64,000 nucleotides of DNA from Penicillus capitatus (taxonomy: Eukaryota; Chlorophyta): positions 2,108,001 through 2,172,000 of the forward strand of contig OZ287695.1 in assembly GCA_965649825.1 (NCBI GenBank), given 5' to 3'. Of this stretch, positions 54,501-64,000 are shown in pieces. Within the stretch, counting starts at the first letter, position 1; each line of letters begins with the position of its first letter. Under the pieces are notes generated by a model. It worked only from the letters and a program-made list of their open reading frames with translations, was not told the DNA's origin and did no database searches. A program made the translations under genes and the position numbers.

Positions 54501-56574
54501 GAAGATAAGGAACACGCAGTTTTTTCCAAATACAAAAGCCAATAATCGAAGAGTGCATGAGCAAAAGGAAAAGAAGAAGGAGTGGGACCCAGAAGAAAAC
54601 ACGCGAGAGCAAAACATAAGCGCCTTCCATGGTCTTCAGATACTCCTTTCTCTAAGCACACATGTCCATGGAACCATACACTCACGCAGTAGATCAAACG
54701 CACTTCCACGTCTCCTTGGGGGTCATCTCTCCTCGGTACCTGCATTTAGCAGCAATCGATGGGCTCAGTTGTTGCATTGGCTGACAAAGAATGCTGCTTA
54801 CCAAGCGTTCAAAGGGCGAGGGAAAATCAAACATCGCCCAGGTTAACTGATCGGCGAACTGGGCATACTCTTCCGGCATCTGGGCGATGGCGATGTGACC
54901 CGTCAGGTATAGCTTCTGAAGGAGATTCAACAAAAAGAAAGGAATGCTATTCCCGCCGCCCTGCATCGCACTGGAGCTACCTATTATCCAAAAATCAAAC
55001 GTCGGCTATCAGGCCATCAAAGCGCATCACCTGAAGACGCTACAATTGTCCCCCCTGCTGATATCGATACAACATGGCCTATAATCAATCCAAGTTTCCT
55101 CTCTTTCTCTTTCCTCCTCTGTCTCAGAAAAAAGACCGAACGAGCTCCTTTAGGCCAAGCTGCTTGCATCGTATGGTTTACCGTACCAGTGGCTCCTCAC
55201 GGCGAATAAGTCTGTGATGCCTCTGAGTTGCTGGGCGACCGATGGTCGGTCGGTATGGGAAAGTGAAGAGCAGTCGGTCTTCGTTTGCGTTCCCTGCCAG
55301 ATCGACAATGTTTTCACTCTTGAGCTGAATGTCGACATCTTCTTGTTTCGTCGTATTGAAATCGATCTTCAAAAGCAGCTGGTTCCCCATAACCTGCCAC
55401 GCTCTGTTTTTTCCTCCTTGAACCTGAACACGATTCCCTGTCGTTACCGAGAGGCAGTTGACATCTGTACTGACCTGTATGGCACTACTAATGGACTCAA
55501 GTTTGCTGATTGGTGCACACTGTCTGCTATACGTTAGAAGTGCATCGACTGTATAGTTGGAGGTGATGGACGAATTGAAATTTCCAGCCGTGCATTTAAG
55601 CTTATCGAATGTCGAACGCAATATCACTGGCTCACTTGGCTGAATGTTCATCAACATGTAATCGTCGACCCGTGTCTTTTCAAATGGAAGACGCGTCATC
55701 GATACCTGGCAACACAGCATCGTCAGAACATGCTCAACACAGCATACATGCAAGTCACTGTGGGGTTTGTGTGATCGACGAGGATGGTGAGATTTGCAGT
55801 CTGATTATGGGAAGTGGCTTGCACGAGAAGGGGACTGCCTTCCGCGGTCTCCAACATAAAATCAATCAAGATATGGTGTGGAGATCGCCTTCGGACGATT
55901 TCTTCTTGAATCATGTTGGAGAGATCGGCATCTGAATTGGCGAAAACCTAAACACTTTGGCATCAGGAGACGGGATGGTATGCTCTGGTATGTGGGAACC
56001 CACTCGAATCGTCGTTTCGTCATCGATGGACACAAAGCTCATGTTGGCATCGATCCAACTCATGATCAATCGCATTCGTGTGGCATTGGTTCGCACAAGG
56101 AGATGATTATCACATGGCAGGCGAATCTGTTGATTGTTCTTGGATGCACAAACAAACAAATGAAATGCTGCGTGGCCTGGAAAGAGCTCTCCAGTATCCT
56201 GTACAGTCATGGCCTTCAGAATATGAGCATCTCAGATTTGTGACGGACCACGTTTTCAATAACGGTCGATTCGAAGTCGGGTGCGATATACAGAACCGGA
56301 AACGAACAGTTCACGTTGTTTACTGATGCGATGATAATAGCTAAACAGTCAGCAGTATGGGTCAGTCCAAATCGGGTGTCGTTGTGCGTGCTACCAAACA
56401 GAATCCACACAACTTCGGATGCACCCACGAAGATTGAGCTTCGACCGCGACACATGGCGTCAGAGACGCGTCTAATCGTATTCTGCTAAAGTTCTTTCCG
56501 CTATGGTTTAATAACGTGAAAGGGACGGCGTTCTTTGTTCTGATGGTAACTTTAGCACATCTGCATTCAGCCAT
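51572..56574 (-). CDS. Large TRP-like multi-pass membrane protein with ectodomain
   Basis: N-terminal exons (about 55.2-56.5 kb) encode beta-rich, Asn-X-Ser/Thr-rich extracellular sequence (for example ATSHNQTANLTILVDHTNP, NSSITSNYTV). Then a pre-channel block (LYLTGHIAIAQMPEEYAQFADQLTWAMF, about 54.85 kb) and hydrophobic segments (SRVFFWVPLLLLFLLLMHSS, GDALVGTWLLVMLPGSMIAW). A long cytosolic loop follows (about 52.8-54.2 kb), rich in Ser/Pro and charged residues. Then RYGYLFEDYRG and further helices (LAQIIFLLFAVLLLMIVL, LVLNCRS), with a basic tail. The QMPxxYAQFA-W and GYLFEDYR-type motifs occur in fungal/protist TRP-like (Pkd2/FLC-related) proteins. The N-terminal exon structure is not resolved and the span may hide two genes. 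Confidence 0.55.
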
Positions 56575-56909
56575 GCATCATTCTGGCACTCAAAGGGCCG
56601 ATTCTCCCAGTCTACAACATTGTCGATTGCCCGAGACATGTCAGCCAGGTAATGGTGTATCCGCGGGAATCCATGGACCAGCAAGCGGCTTCCCGACGGT
56701 TGGAGGCATCTATGGAAGCAGTCATTCCTGACCGCTTATTTTCCCTCTCTTCGTCTGAGGTTTGCTGACCCGTGTGTCAACCCACATAGCTGCATCTTAG
56801 GGTTTGGGGTAAAAGGGCGGATCAAGGAGCTGAGAGCGGTCTTACGTGAGAGGGGTCCATTCAGCGACACGTTCGCGGGGTACCCTCTTTGTACGTGCAG
56901 GTGAAGTAC

Positions 56910-58345
56910 ATGACAGGCCTATTAGGCGTAGCCGTCCGTATAAGACAGGTGAGCATAGCCGTTTATTTCATCATTTGACTCTTGATAGTCGCTGGCGTTG
57001 TTCTGTCGACGGAATCAACACTGTTTATTGCGGGCTGGACTGTCGGCGCGTTCGTTTTCAAGAATAAAGATTCATTACAGGGAAGCTCAACCCTCCTTGG
57101 ACACCCCACTCAATCCAGTTGGTCTTCTAAAGTCAAGAATGACAAACACCACGGATGACGGGCTTCGCGGAGATAAGGAACTCTGCTCAGAGACTTTGAG
57201 AGTAAGCAAAAACAACGTGGCGATACGGCGTGGATTTCAATCCATTCGACATTTTTGCCGACCCTCGCAAACGCACTAACCGCACGGCGTTCGACACGGG
57301 AAGCGGCTGAGACTCTGTGCTGTCGTGTCTAGGTCGAGAGTAAACTGTTTTACTTGGACCTCAAAGAGAATACTCGTGGACGTTACCTTAAGATTTCTGA
57401 AAAAGGCCAAAATCGCGAGAGGTCCACCATCATCGTGCCCTCGGCGGGAATCCAATGGTTCGTAGAGCTGTTTCACTATTTCTCTGGTGGAACGAACGAA
57501 CAAAGGTATCGCGCCGCGAACATCCTGTTGTGCCTCGTTCGATGATTGTTCGTATGTTTGTGCAGCCCGACGGTCAGTAAAGAACTGCCTATCGAAAACA
57601 AGGTCTTCTTTTTCGATGTTGGGGAGAATCCAAGAGGTCGTTTCTTACGCGTGTCTGAAAGTGGCGCTGGGTAAGTACGGACGGCGCATATCGCCATTCG
57701 TTGACGGCGCGATGCGGATGGTAGGCCACGCGGACGGAGCTCACTGATAATCCCGTCAGGAGGTGCGGGTGTGACTGGATGGGCGAATTTCCGCGACACG
57801 TTGTCTCGCATATACGCTGCCGAAGCCAATCTTTCTGGCGAAGCAGTGAATCCTGTCGCATCCAGTCAAGGAACAGAGGTACAGCCACCATTCCATCATC
57901 ATCGTCCTTACCCTAGCAACAACAATACACGGGGGATCCATCCAACATAACCTTCTGCTTGTCTGACAGCTGTCTGTTGGGGGGACTCAGAGAGTCGTCG
58001 GACCTGGTCCTGCTCCACCTGCTCTCGTATCCGCCGAGAATGGATCTCAAATCCTTCGCGTGGGCCAGAAACGCTTCTTCCTCGACCCTGGCACCAATCA
58101 CAGAGGCCAGTTTGTGCGCATCACTGAGGTAAGCCCTTGTGTAGCACAGGTTGGATGCTGATCTCGATGTCTGTCTGTTCTAGGCCATTGGGCCAGATCG
58201 CAACTCAATCATTGTGCCGTGTCAAGCTATCCCCGAATTTCAAGAAGCCGTGCGACTTGTTTTCGAGGGTTTGAAATTGTCCGACACAACAGACACCAGA
58301 CCTGTGCCGGCTCCTGCCAACACAGGCGCTGCTTCTCAGGCTTAG
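56910..58345 (+). CDS. PURA-like: PUR-alpha-type single-stranded nucleic-acid-binding protein
   Basis: Three PUR repeats: I, ETLR joined to VESKLFYLDLKENTRGRYLKISE and STIIVPSAGIQWF; II, LPIENKVFFFDVGENPRGRFLRVSE; III, LRVGQKRFFLDPGTNHRGQF and NSIIVPCQAIPEF. PUR proteins bind purine-rich ssDNA/RNA. The core could start at ATG 57139 (MTNTTDDGL). An ATG at 56910 plus an intron (GTGAGCATAG...TTGATAG) adds in the same frame an Arg/Leu/Ser-rich, acid-free N-terminus (MTGLLGVAVRIRQSLALFCR...) like an organellar presequence. The C-terminal tail (PVPAPANTGAASQA) is disordered. Confidence 0.85.
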
Positions 58346-60326
58346 TTGTTCCTCTGCTTATAAACGCCGTCGGTTCTGCCTTCTGTTGACGCGCGTTGCT
58401 TAGTTGGACTCGTTCGTTCGCTCGTTCCTCAGTTTTAGGTCTTCCCTTGGTTGTTGTTGTACTTAGGCTTCCCCTGTGTTCGGCATGAGAATTATTTTAT
58501 TTTGCTTTTGACTCGCCCAGCTATAACCCATGATGATTATACAATCCCCAACGAATCCCACAATTGCTCGAACACAAGCGGCATCTTTCTAATAAAGAGA
58601 CCAATCCTGTGCTTTCGGAACACAAATGCTGGTCAATGATGTGACACAGTCACATCAGGCATCCAGAGTCGATCTTGGTGGGTAAATATCCTTTTCTCTC
58701 AAGTTTTAGAATGGCATGCAAGACAGCTGTCCTTTATGCAAGGCAGTTAGCCTTACCTTCTGCTGTGCAAAAGGATCAACTGATTCCGGGTTCGGCCATT
58801 GTCTTTGGACGAGGGTTTCTTAATTCATCGTTCCCGTGTGCATGGTTTCATATAACCTTGTTTTAGAATTAAGATGAAATAGCTTGTTGTTCGTAGCTTT
58901 GTTGTATTTGAACGTTACAAAGCATACCATAAAACGACGACCCATTTTGCCCGGGAACAAGGTTTCTGAGAAATAGCATGTCTATCTCTCATTCAAGATT
59001 GTCGGTGCGCACTTCAGGGCATTGGCGAACACCCTCAAAGTCAACAGCGTCGATTCAAAGCTTCTAGTTTAGATCGAGCAGCATTGTTTTTGCTCATTTG
59101 GCTGCTGCAAAGATGGATCTTTACAACATTCATGGACTGATTGGCAAGTGATGTGTCTTTCTCTTTAAAGTATGAATCTCAAGAAAGAGGTTGGTGTCAT
59201 GTGAAGGTGTAGCTCCTCGAACATGTCTTCTTAGAACTGCTCACGTGTGATCCATTCTTCATTCATATATCCTGTTTGTCTCAACGTCCGTCCTTTTGTA
59301 CGGGTCATATGGATAAGGATTTTTGGATGAAACTGGGAGCCGTTGTTTCGAGAGGACTGGTTCTAGCGGAGAGCAAGACTTTGGATGCGTCTCTACTGTT
59401 CATTTGCCACTGACAGTTCTCCTTTGGGATGAATCAGACTCGAAATTAAAATAAAGACGTAACCAAGAGAGCAGCTTCACCTGCGATCCGCCGATAGCGC
59501 GAACTCGACAACCGCGTCCTCACGCCATCCATCACACAAAACCACCATTTCTTCACACAAACGTCAACCGATGACAAATGGAAGTTGTTGGCAATAACTG
59601 TCGTCGAACAGAAACAGGTAGAGAGATAGATGTCCTCTTTTACTCCTGTTCGGAGACAACGAGCGTTTACGGATTCCATTTCAAAACAGCCAGGTTGGAG
59701 AATGCTTTCATTGAATCCAATATAAAAATGGTTTGCTATCTGACTGAACGTGCTGCTTGCTATACGGTGCCTTCACACAATCCCATGCTTGATCGCCGCT
59801 GCATCAGAACCCTCGTCTTAGCGATGCGTCTCATGCGGGATGTGGCCCCATTCGACGTGGGGAGGGGTGAGGGTATTCAGACAAATGTCCGGCGCCATGA
59901 TACGTCGATGTGGTTATGGAAGTGGCCGCATAACTACCCTTCTCTCCTGCTGCATGTGCTTCGGCCGCTGCTGCCGTTTTGGTGCCAACCGCAGACGACT
60001 CGGTATGTGTCGACATCCTTGCCTTTCCAGGTCCGACGGTTGTCACAGATGAGAAAGTCTGCTGTCCAGTAGCGGGATCTACACGCAGTCACGCACTCCA
60101 TACATGAGTGACCTCACTCAATCACACGAAGCGAAGGGGAACCTGTCTGGACAACCGTCGTCGAAACATGATATCCCTTATCCGCACTGCACACCGCTTC
60201 TCCCGAAAACTTCGTATGCGACGTCCATTTGTGTGCGACTTCGGGAATGGTCGCAAATTCAATAGGCTTGCACCTGCACATCACACCACTCGATCAGCTC
60301 AGCGATCTGTTGTCGGATCAAAGAGA
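58346..60326. other. Gene-poor region; one weak minus-strand ORF
   Basis: No recognised family. A minus-strand frame at 59831-60046 encodes an Ala/Thr/His-rich disordered 71-residue stretch (EAHAAGEKGSYAATSITT) that could be part of a gene, but the opposite strand is also open across it. An imperfect inverted GATGTGAC/GTCACATC pair lies at about 58637-58656. Confidence 0.35.
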
Positions 60327-61016
60327 TCACTCTCCGCCGAAGAACATCGACGACACGTCACACGAAGCAGATTCGTCGGCATAGACATTTCCGAAAAACG
60401 CAACGCTGCCGCTGATCTCTTTGTCTGGACTTCCTGTGATGAAGACACTCGATTGTCCACCCACTGTGACGATCGCCTTCTTCTGGATCCCCTTCGTTAC
60501 CACCTTGGAGAATCCATCGGCATGGATGGTCGCTTTTCCAATCGTCCCCTCGACGGCCACCGTACTACCGGAGAACGTCTCAATCGACACATCGTCCAAC
60601 GAAACGCCGTCTGCTCGGATGCCCCCTGCCGATGCTTCCAGTACAATGCTCTTCGCGCTGAATCCCGACTCCACGAGCAAGGCAGCGATGCCATGATTTC
60701 CCACGGATTTCAGTTTATCGGCGGGCAGAGTGACGATGATGTGCGCCGGGTCATCGACATCGAGGTCGCCACTCAGCGACAGATAGAGGACGCCGTCTGT
60801 AACGTCATACTGGATGGCTTTGGTGACGTGTTGTTCGGCTTTGATGTAGATGCTATAGTCAAACTTGTCCTCGCTCGATGTCGGCCGAACCGATACGGCG
60901 AGCGGAATGCAGACGATGACCTTGGTGAAGGGCGGCAACTCTGCATTAATGGTTTTGCCGAATGCGACGGCGATCGATAAGGAGAGCAGAAGATTCAAAA
61001 GCAAAAAGCGGCTCAT
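60327..61016 (-). CDS. Secreted GIN-domain-like (DUF2807) beta-helix protein
   Basis: 229 aa, single exon. Start MSRFLLLNLLLSLSIAVAFG is a clean signal peptide. Next come short-period beta repeats: IRADGVSLDDVSIETFSG, VEGTIGKATIHADGFSK and VTVGGQSSVFITGSPDKEISG. The alternation of G/D turns with V/I/S strands is that of the GIN domain (putative autotransporter adhesin head domain), common in Bacteroidetes and rarer in eukaryotes. The frame extends 5' to 61199, but that extension lacks signal features. Divergent from the DUF1445 gene, 93 nt apart. Role: surface or extracellular; ligand unknown. Confidence 0.65.
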   Translation of the reverse strand: MSRFLLLNLLLSLSIAVAFGKTINAELPPFTKVIVCIPLAVSVRPTSSEDKFDYSIYIKAEQHVTKAIQYDVTDGVLYLSLSGDLDVDDPAHIIVTLPADKLKSVGNHGIAALLVESGFSAKSIVLEASAGGIRADGVSLDDVSIETFSGSTVAVEGTIGKATIHADGFSKVVTKGIQKKAIVTVGGQSSVFITGSPDKEISGSVAFFGNVYADESASCDVSSMFFGGE

Positions 61017-61081
61017 GGTGTACGCAAAGCAGTCTATGCGCTGCAAACGCCGAATACGTTGATGTGTTGACAAGAGGGTTC

Positions 61082-61100
61082 GTTTGTTTGTTTGTTTGTT
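61082..61100. repeat. (TTTG)n simple repeat in a bidirectional promoter
   Basis: GTTTGTTTGTTTGTTTGTT lies between the divergent starts at 61016 and 61110. Confidence 0.8.
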
Positions 61101-61109
61101 CTGGGTGAC

Positions 61110-61997
61110 ATGAAAATGTCGCAATGTCCATTCGCTACGGGCGAAAGTATCCGTCTGGCCTGCCGCAGCGGAGAATTTACGGAGAGCACGGCTGGACATG
61201 CTCCTGGTTATGAACAGGCGAACTTGACTGTCTTGCCCAAAGAACTTGCGGATTCCTTCGTCGTTTACTGCGAGAGGTCATGCTTACACTGGGGATACGG
61301 ATAGGAGACAGAGAGCGTCTGGTGTGTAGGAATCCACAACCATGTCCTCTTCTTTATGCGACCAATCCGGGAGATCCTTCACCAGCAGGGTTGGCAAGGG
61401 ACAGTGATGTCCGGTCAGATCTTCCGAGATATCTGGTGCGCAATGGCGATGAGACATTAGAAACGAAGGAGATCACGAAGTGGTGGAATCATGATTCCGT
61501 CGCCTTGTTTCTTGGATGTTCTTTTGGCTTCGAGGTCGCACCCGCAATGACTTCTGCCTCTCTAAGCCATGTGGTATCAGGATGCATTGAAGGCGGAAGG
61601 GATTCCGATGCGTCATATAGAGAAAGGAGTGACGGTGCCGATGTACATCACCGATCGTCTAACAGTGCCATCTGGACCTTTCCATGGACCTCTTGTCGTT
61701 TCTATGCGTCCAATAGACGCTTCTCTCGTGCAGAAGACAATCGACATCACTCGGCAGTATCCTAGGGCACATGGAGCTCCTGTTCACTGGGGAGACCCCT
61801 CTGTTCTTGGGATCAAGGATTTAAGTCGACCAGATTTTGGAGACAGTGTTGTTGTGCTCGAAAACGAAGAGCCTGTGTTTTGGGCTTGCGGTGTAACGGC
61901 CCAGATGGCTTTGCAGAATGCTGGAGTAGAACAGTGGATCAGCCATGTTCCTGGCTGTATGTTCGTTACAGATCTGCCATCCAAAGCCGCTTCATAA
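61110..61997 (+). CDS. DGLUCY-like: DUF1445 protein / D-glutamate cyclase-like
   Basis: Family of bacterial putative hydro-lyases and the N-terminal part of vertebrate mitochondrial D-glutamate cyclase, which turns D-glutamate into 5-oxo-D-proline. Conserved blocks in order: TAGHAPGYEQANLTVLPKEL, FVVYCERNPQPCPLL (joined across an intron starting at about 61279 and ending at 61328), DLPRYLVRNG, ALFLGCSFGFE joined across GTCGCACC...GTATCAG to DALKAEGIPMRHIE, VPMYITDR, PFHGPLVVSMRP, HGAPVHWGDP, FWACGVTAQ and HVPGCMFVTDL. Start MKMSQCPFATG at 61110; no presequence is apparent. About 260 aa, standard for the bacterial family. Bacterial-type metabolism gene with spliceosomal introns, so not contamination. 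Confidence 0.88.
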
Positions 61998-64000
61998 GAG
62001 GCAGATCATGATTTATCCATGCCAGGCTTATGATAGCTGATACTTTTGCCCACCATGAACACATTTGGCGAATAGGATTCTTGTGCCGTTCGGCCTAGTG
62101 TGTTGTGCTACGAGGCTTCAATCAAAGGATCATTTGCGTTTGTCTTTGTTCAGGTGCGCTCTCTTGGTTTTCATCACTCTCTCCTAGTGAATGTATCCCA
62201 GAACTCTTATAAAACCAGCTAACGATTTGACATGTCTAAGAGAGATTGCTTTCAGTAAATGAATGCTCTTCTATGAGCAATGCGTTCTCATTTGAGTGAA
62301 TGAAGAAGACAGCGATCAAGTGATCCACGAATAGCCTCGGTAAGGAACAGCAATGAGGATGAAAAGTTGAGATCTAAGGAATGATTAGGTAGACCGCTGC
62401 AGTGTTGCTGAATGTACATGGCGGTCATGAGCAACCGTCATCTCACGTGTGCAAAGATCCACGATCAAAGTAGCCATGGAGAATCAGGAACACTCGCACA
62501 ATCGTGGCGATTAGATAAGCAGTTGGCATGACACAAGAAGCTTCACAGAAACTTCTAGCCTGCCACTATGGAGTGGGTATGAAACAAATGCACACGCGTT
62601 TAATGACGACATTCTGTCCATTACGATCAACTGCGTTTCTCTTTCCCGTCCTTAAGATTGGTTAACACGATGAACGACGGTCGACACCAATCTCTGTTCG
62701 CAGCTCAATGCGCGACCATCGGTGCAAACGGCAGTGCAGATGAGCAATGCATCCGAAATGATCCGTCGCGGACGCATTCAGATACTTCATTCCTGAACCC
62801 GCCAAAAGTTGCCCTAGGTCGATCGCTTGTAGACGTTTGAAGGTGTTCGTCGCCGTTTTCGTCGAGTCGCTGATAAAGGGATCCCTCTAACGGTTGCATC
62901 GACTAACGGCTTTCTACTGGAAGATGACGACACAGAGTGATCGACCGCGTGTCCGCCGCTCGATGCGCCGATCGGATCTCTCCGAGCAATTGCCGTTGGA
63001 AGAAACGGTCACGTGTCGTAAAAAGTACAGTCGGCGCACAAGTGTATTGGGCGTCATTGCCGAACGGGTCAGCCGTTTTATCGATCTATGATCAAGATCG
63101 TGCGTCTCGCATTTGGTGCGTGGAGTGGATAAACCGATTCACGAGGCTGAATAATTCTGTCCATATCTAGGCAATTTCTACGAGGACGACCCTCACTCGA
63201 TAGAATCGTACACATCTCAATCCATTGAGCCAATTGACTGTCCGATCCAAGACGAGACAGAAGTAGAAACGCATGTCATGAAAGCCGAAAAGGACAATGC
63301 AGACACACCGTATGCATTTGGAGGCTGTACAAGGAAGATGCGATTGTTATCTGTGAGACATGGCTGTCGACAAGGCAGTCATGTTAGGGGAAGAAGATCC
63401 TACAAGGGTGATGAAGAGAGAGACGCCTGCGCGTGTTGCAAACGATCGAGCAGTCTATGCAGCCTGTCGCGTCAATACCTGATAGCTTTCCTCTGTCATG
63501 CCGGTCTAATATCTGTCGATCAAACGATGGATGGCAGATGCCTCAGCTACTGTACAGATGTAGAACACGTGTCCGTCATCCGTGCATTGGACTTAGGCCG
63601 TCAATCCATCAAATCCTTCACTTCTAGTCACCGTGCATGGATGGCGCTGTCCCTATTGCAGGGCAATATCGTTGGTTGGTTGGTCGGTTGTTCACGAATG
63701 CCAGCCAATAGAACAAAGGTCCATGGATAGGAGCTCTCTGTTGTGTTTCTATCAACTGTGCCTGTCGGTCAATTGAGACAAAGGATTTGATGGGCTAATG
63801 GATATATGATTTTTAGTACGGTGTTCATCTAGGCTAGCGTACATTGTTGTGCTGAGATGTAGCAGGGTCAGCCTGCCCCTTACGTTCGCAAAGCTTTATG
63901 AGAATCGGCTATATGTTTCCACATGTCTCCTTTATTGTGGAACCCGCTCTGCTTGCTTTATTTAAACGTGTTCTACACAAGTTGAGCAAAACAAGCGGAA
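61998..64000. other. No firm gene; possible hypothetical exons near 62.9-63.5 kb
   Basis: A plus-strand frame from 62924 (MTTQSDRPRVRRSMRRSD) and an acidic frame after a CATATCTAG acceptor at about 63170 (NFYEDDPHSIESYTSQS) might belong to one gene, but phases could not be reconciled and no family is recognised. The rest shows nothing I can support. Confidence 0.3.

Noticed and set aside
989-58345. Non-standard genetic code, suggested by many in-frame stops inside conserved genes
   Set aside because: Every stop I checked falls in a phase-compatible GT-AG intron; single-exon genes (Prx, GIN protein) have no internal stops and use standard stops.
60108-60980. 290-codon plus-strand ORF
   Set aside because: Antisense to the signal-peptide/GIN gene, which has clear domain features; the plus frame has none.

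Overview
This is nuclear DNA of a compact-genome, very probably photosynthetic, microbial eukaryote. Genes are broken by many short GT-AG introns (about 25-70 nt), and I joined exons by hand wherever phase and family conservation agreed. Plastid-type proteins (THF1/Psb29, a TIC62/HCF173-like NAD(P)-binding protein, a 2-Cys peroxiredoxin with a transit-like N-terminus) point to an alga. Nothing here fixes the lineage, and I do not name a species. No CRISPR array, prophage or transposase is visible.

Layout. 0-1 kb: no gene. 1-8.5 kb (+): a ZNFX1-type RNA helicase with CCCH, NFX1 and RZ zinc fingers. 8.5-10 kb: intergenic, with a CATGACG array and TATA box. 10-24.7 kb: a dense block with ATP synthase epsilon, an MGRN1/LOG2-like RING ligase, p32/MAM33, a UBA-like/TM protein, RRN3/TIF-IA, a coiled-coil gene with a tRNA-Phe nested antisense in an intron, THF1, an ABCG half-transporter and cardiolipin synthase. 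24.7-28.2 kb: gene-poor, with a Lys/Pro/Val repeat protein. 28.2-37.2 kb (-): one very large gene fusing a Dicer/RIG-I-like helicase to a cellular RNA-dependent RNA polymerase. 37.6-49.4 kb: a small unknown gene, 2-Cys peroxiredoxin, NCLX/CCX cation exchanger, TIC62-like protein, ATP-dependent PEP carboxykinase, a thioredoxin-fold protein, an Asteroid/XPG-like nuclease-fold protein, SNIP1/DDL and a second UBA-like/TM paralogue. 49.7-62 kb: a TPR protein, a large TRP-like membrane protein, PUR-alpha, a secreted GIN-domain-like protein and a DUF1445/D-glutamate-cyclase-like enzyme. 62-64 kb: no convincing gene.

The most interesting content is the RNA-silencing side. The helicase-RdRP fusion puts into one polypeptide two activities that nematodes supply as separate partner proteins (DRH-3 and EGO-1/RRF-1), and a ZNFX1 homologue, also a small-RNA factor in nematodes, lies 20 kb away. 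The fusion starts with a Cys-rich segment that may be an RLR-type RNA-end-binding domain and ends with about 800 unexplained residues. The second theme is intron architecture: introns as short as 25 nt, and a recurring intronic motif family (GTCACATCA/TGATGTGAC and TCTCACWCTTT/AAAGWGTGAGA) that often forms inverted repeats. Same-strand genes are packed so tightly that some stop and start codons overlap.
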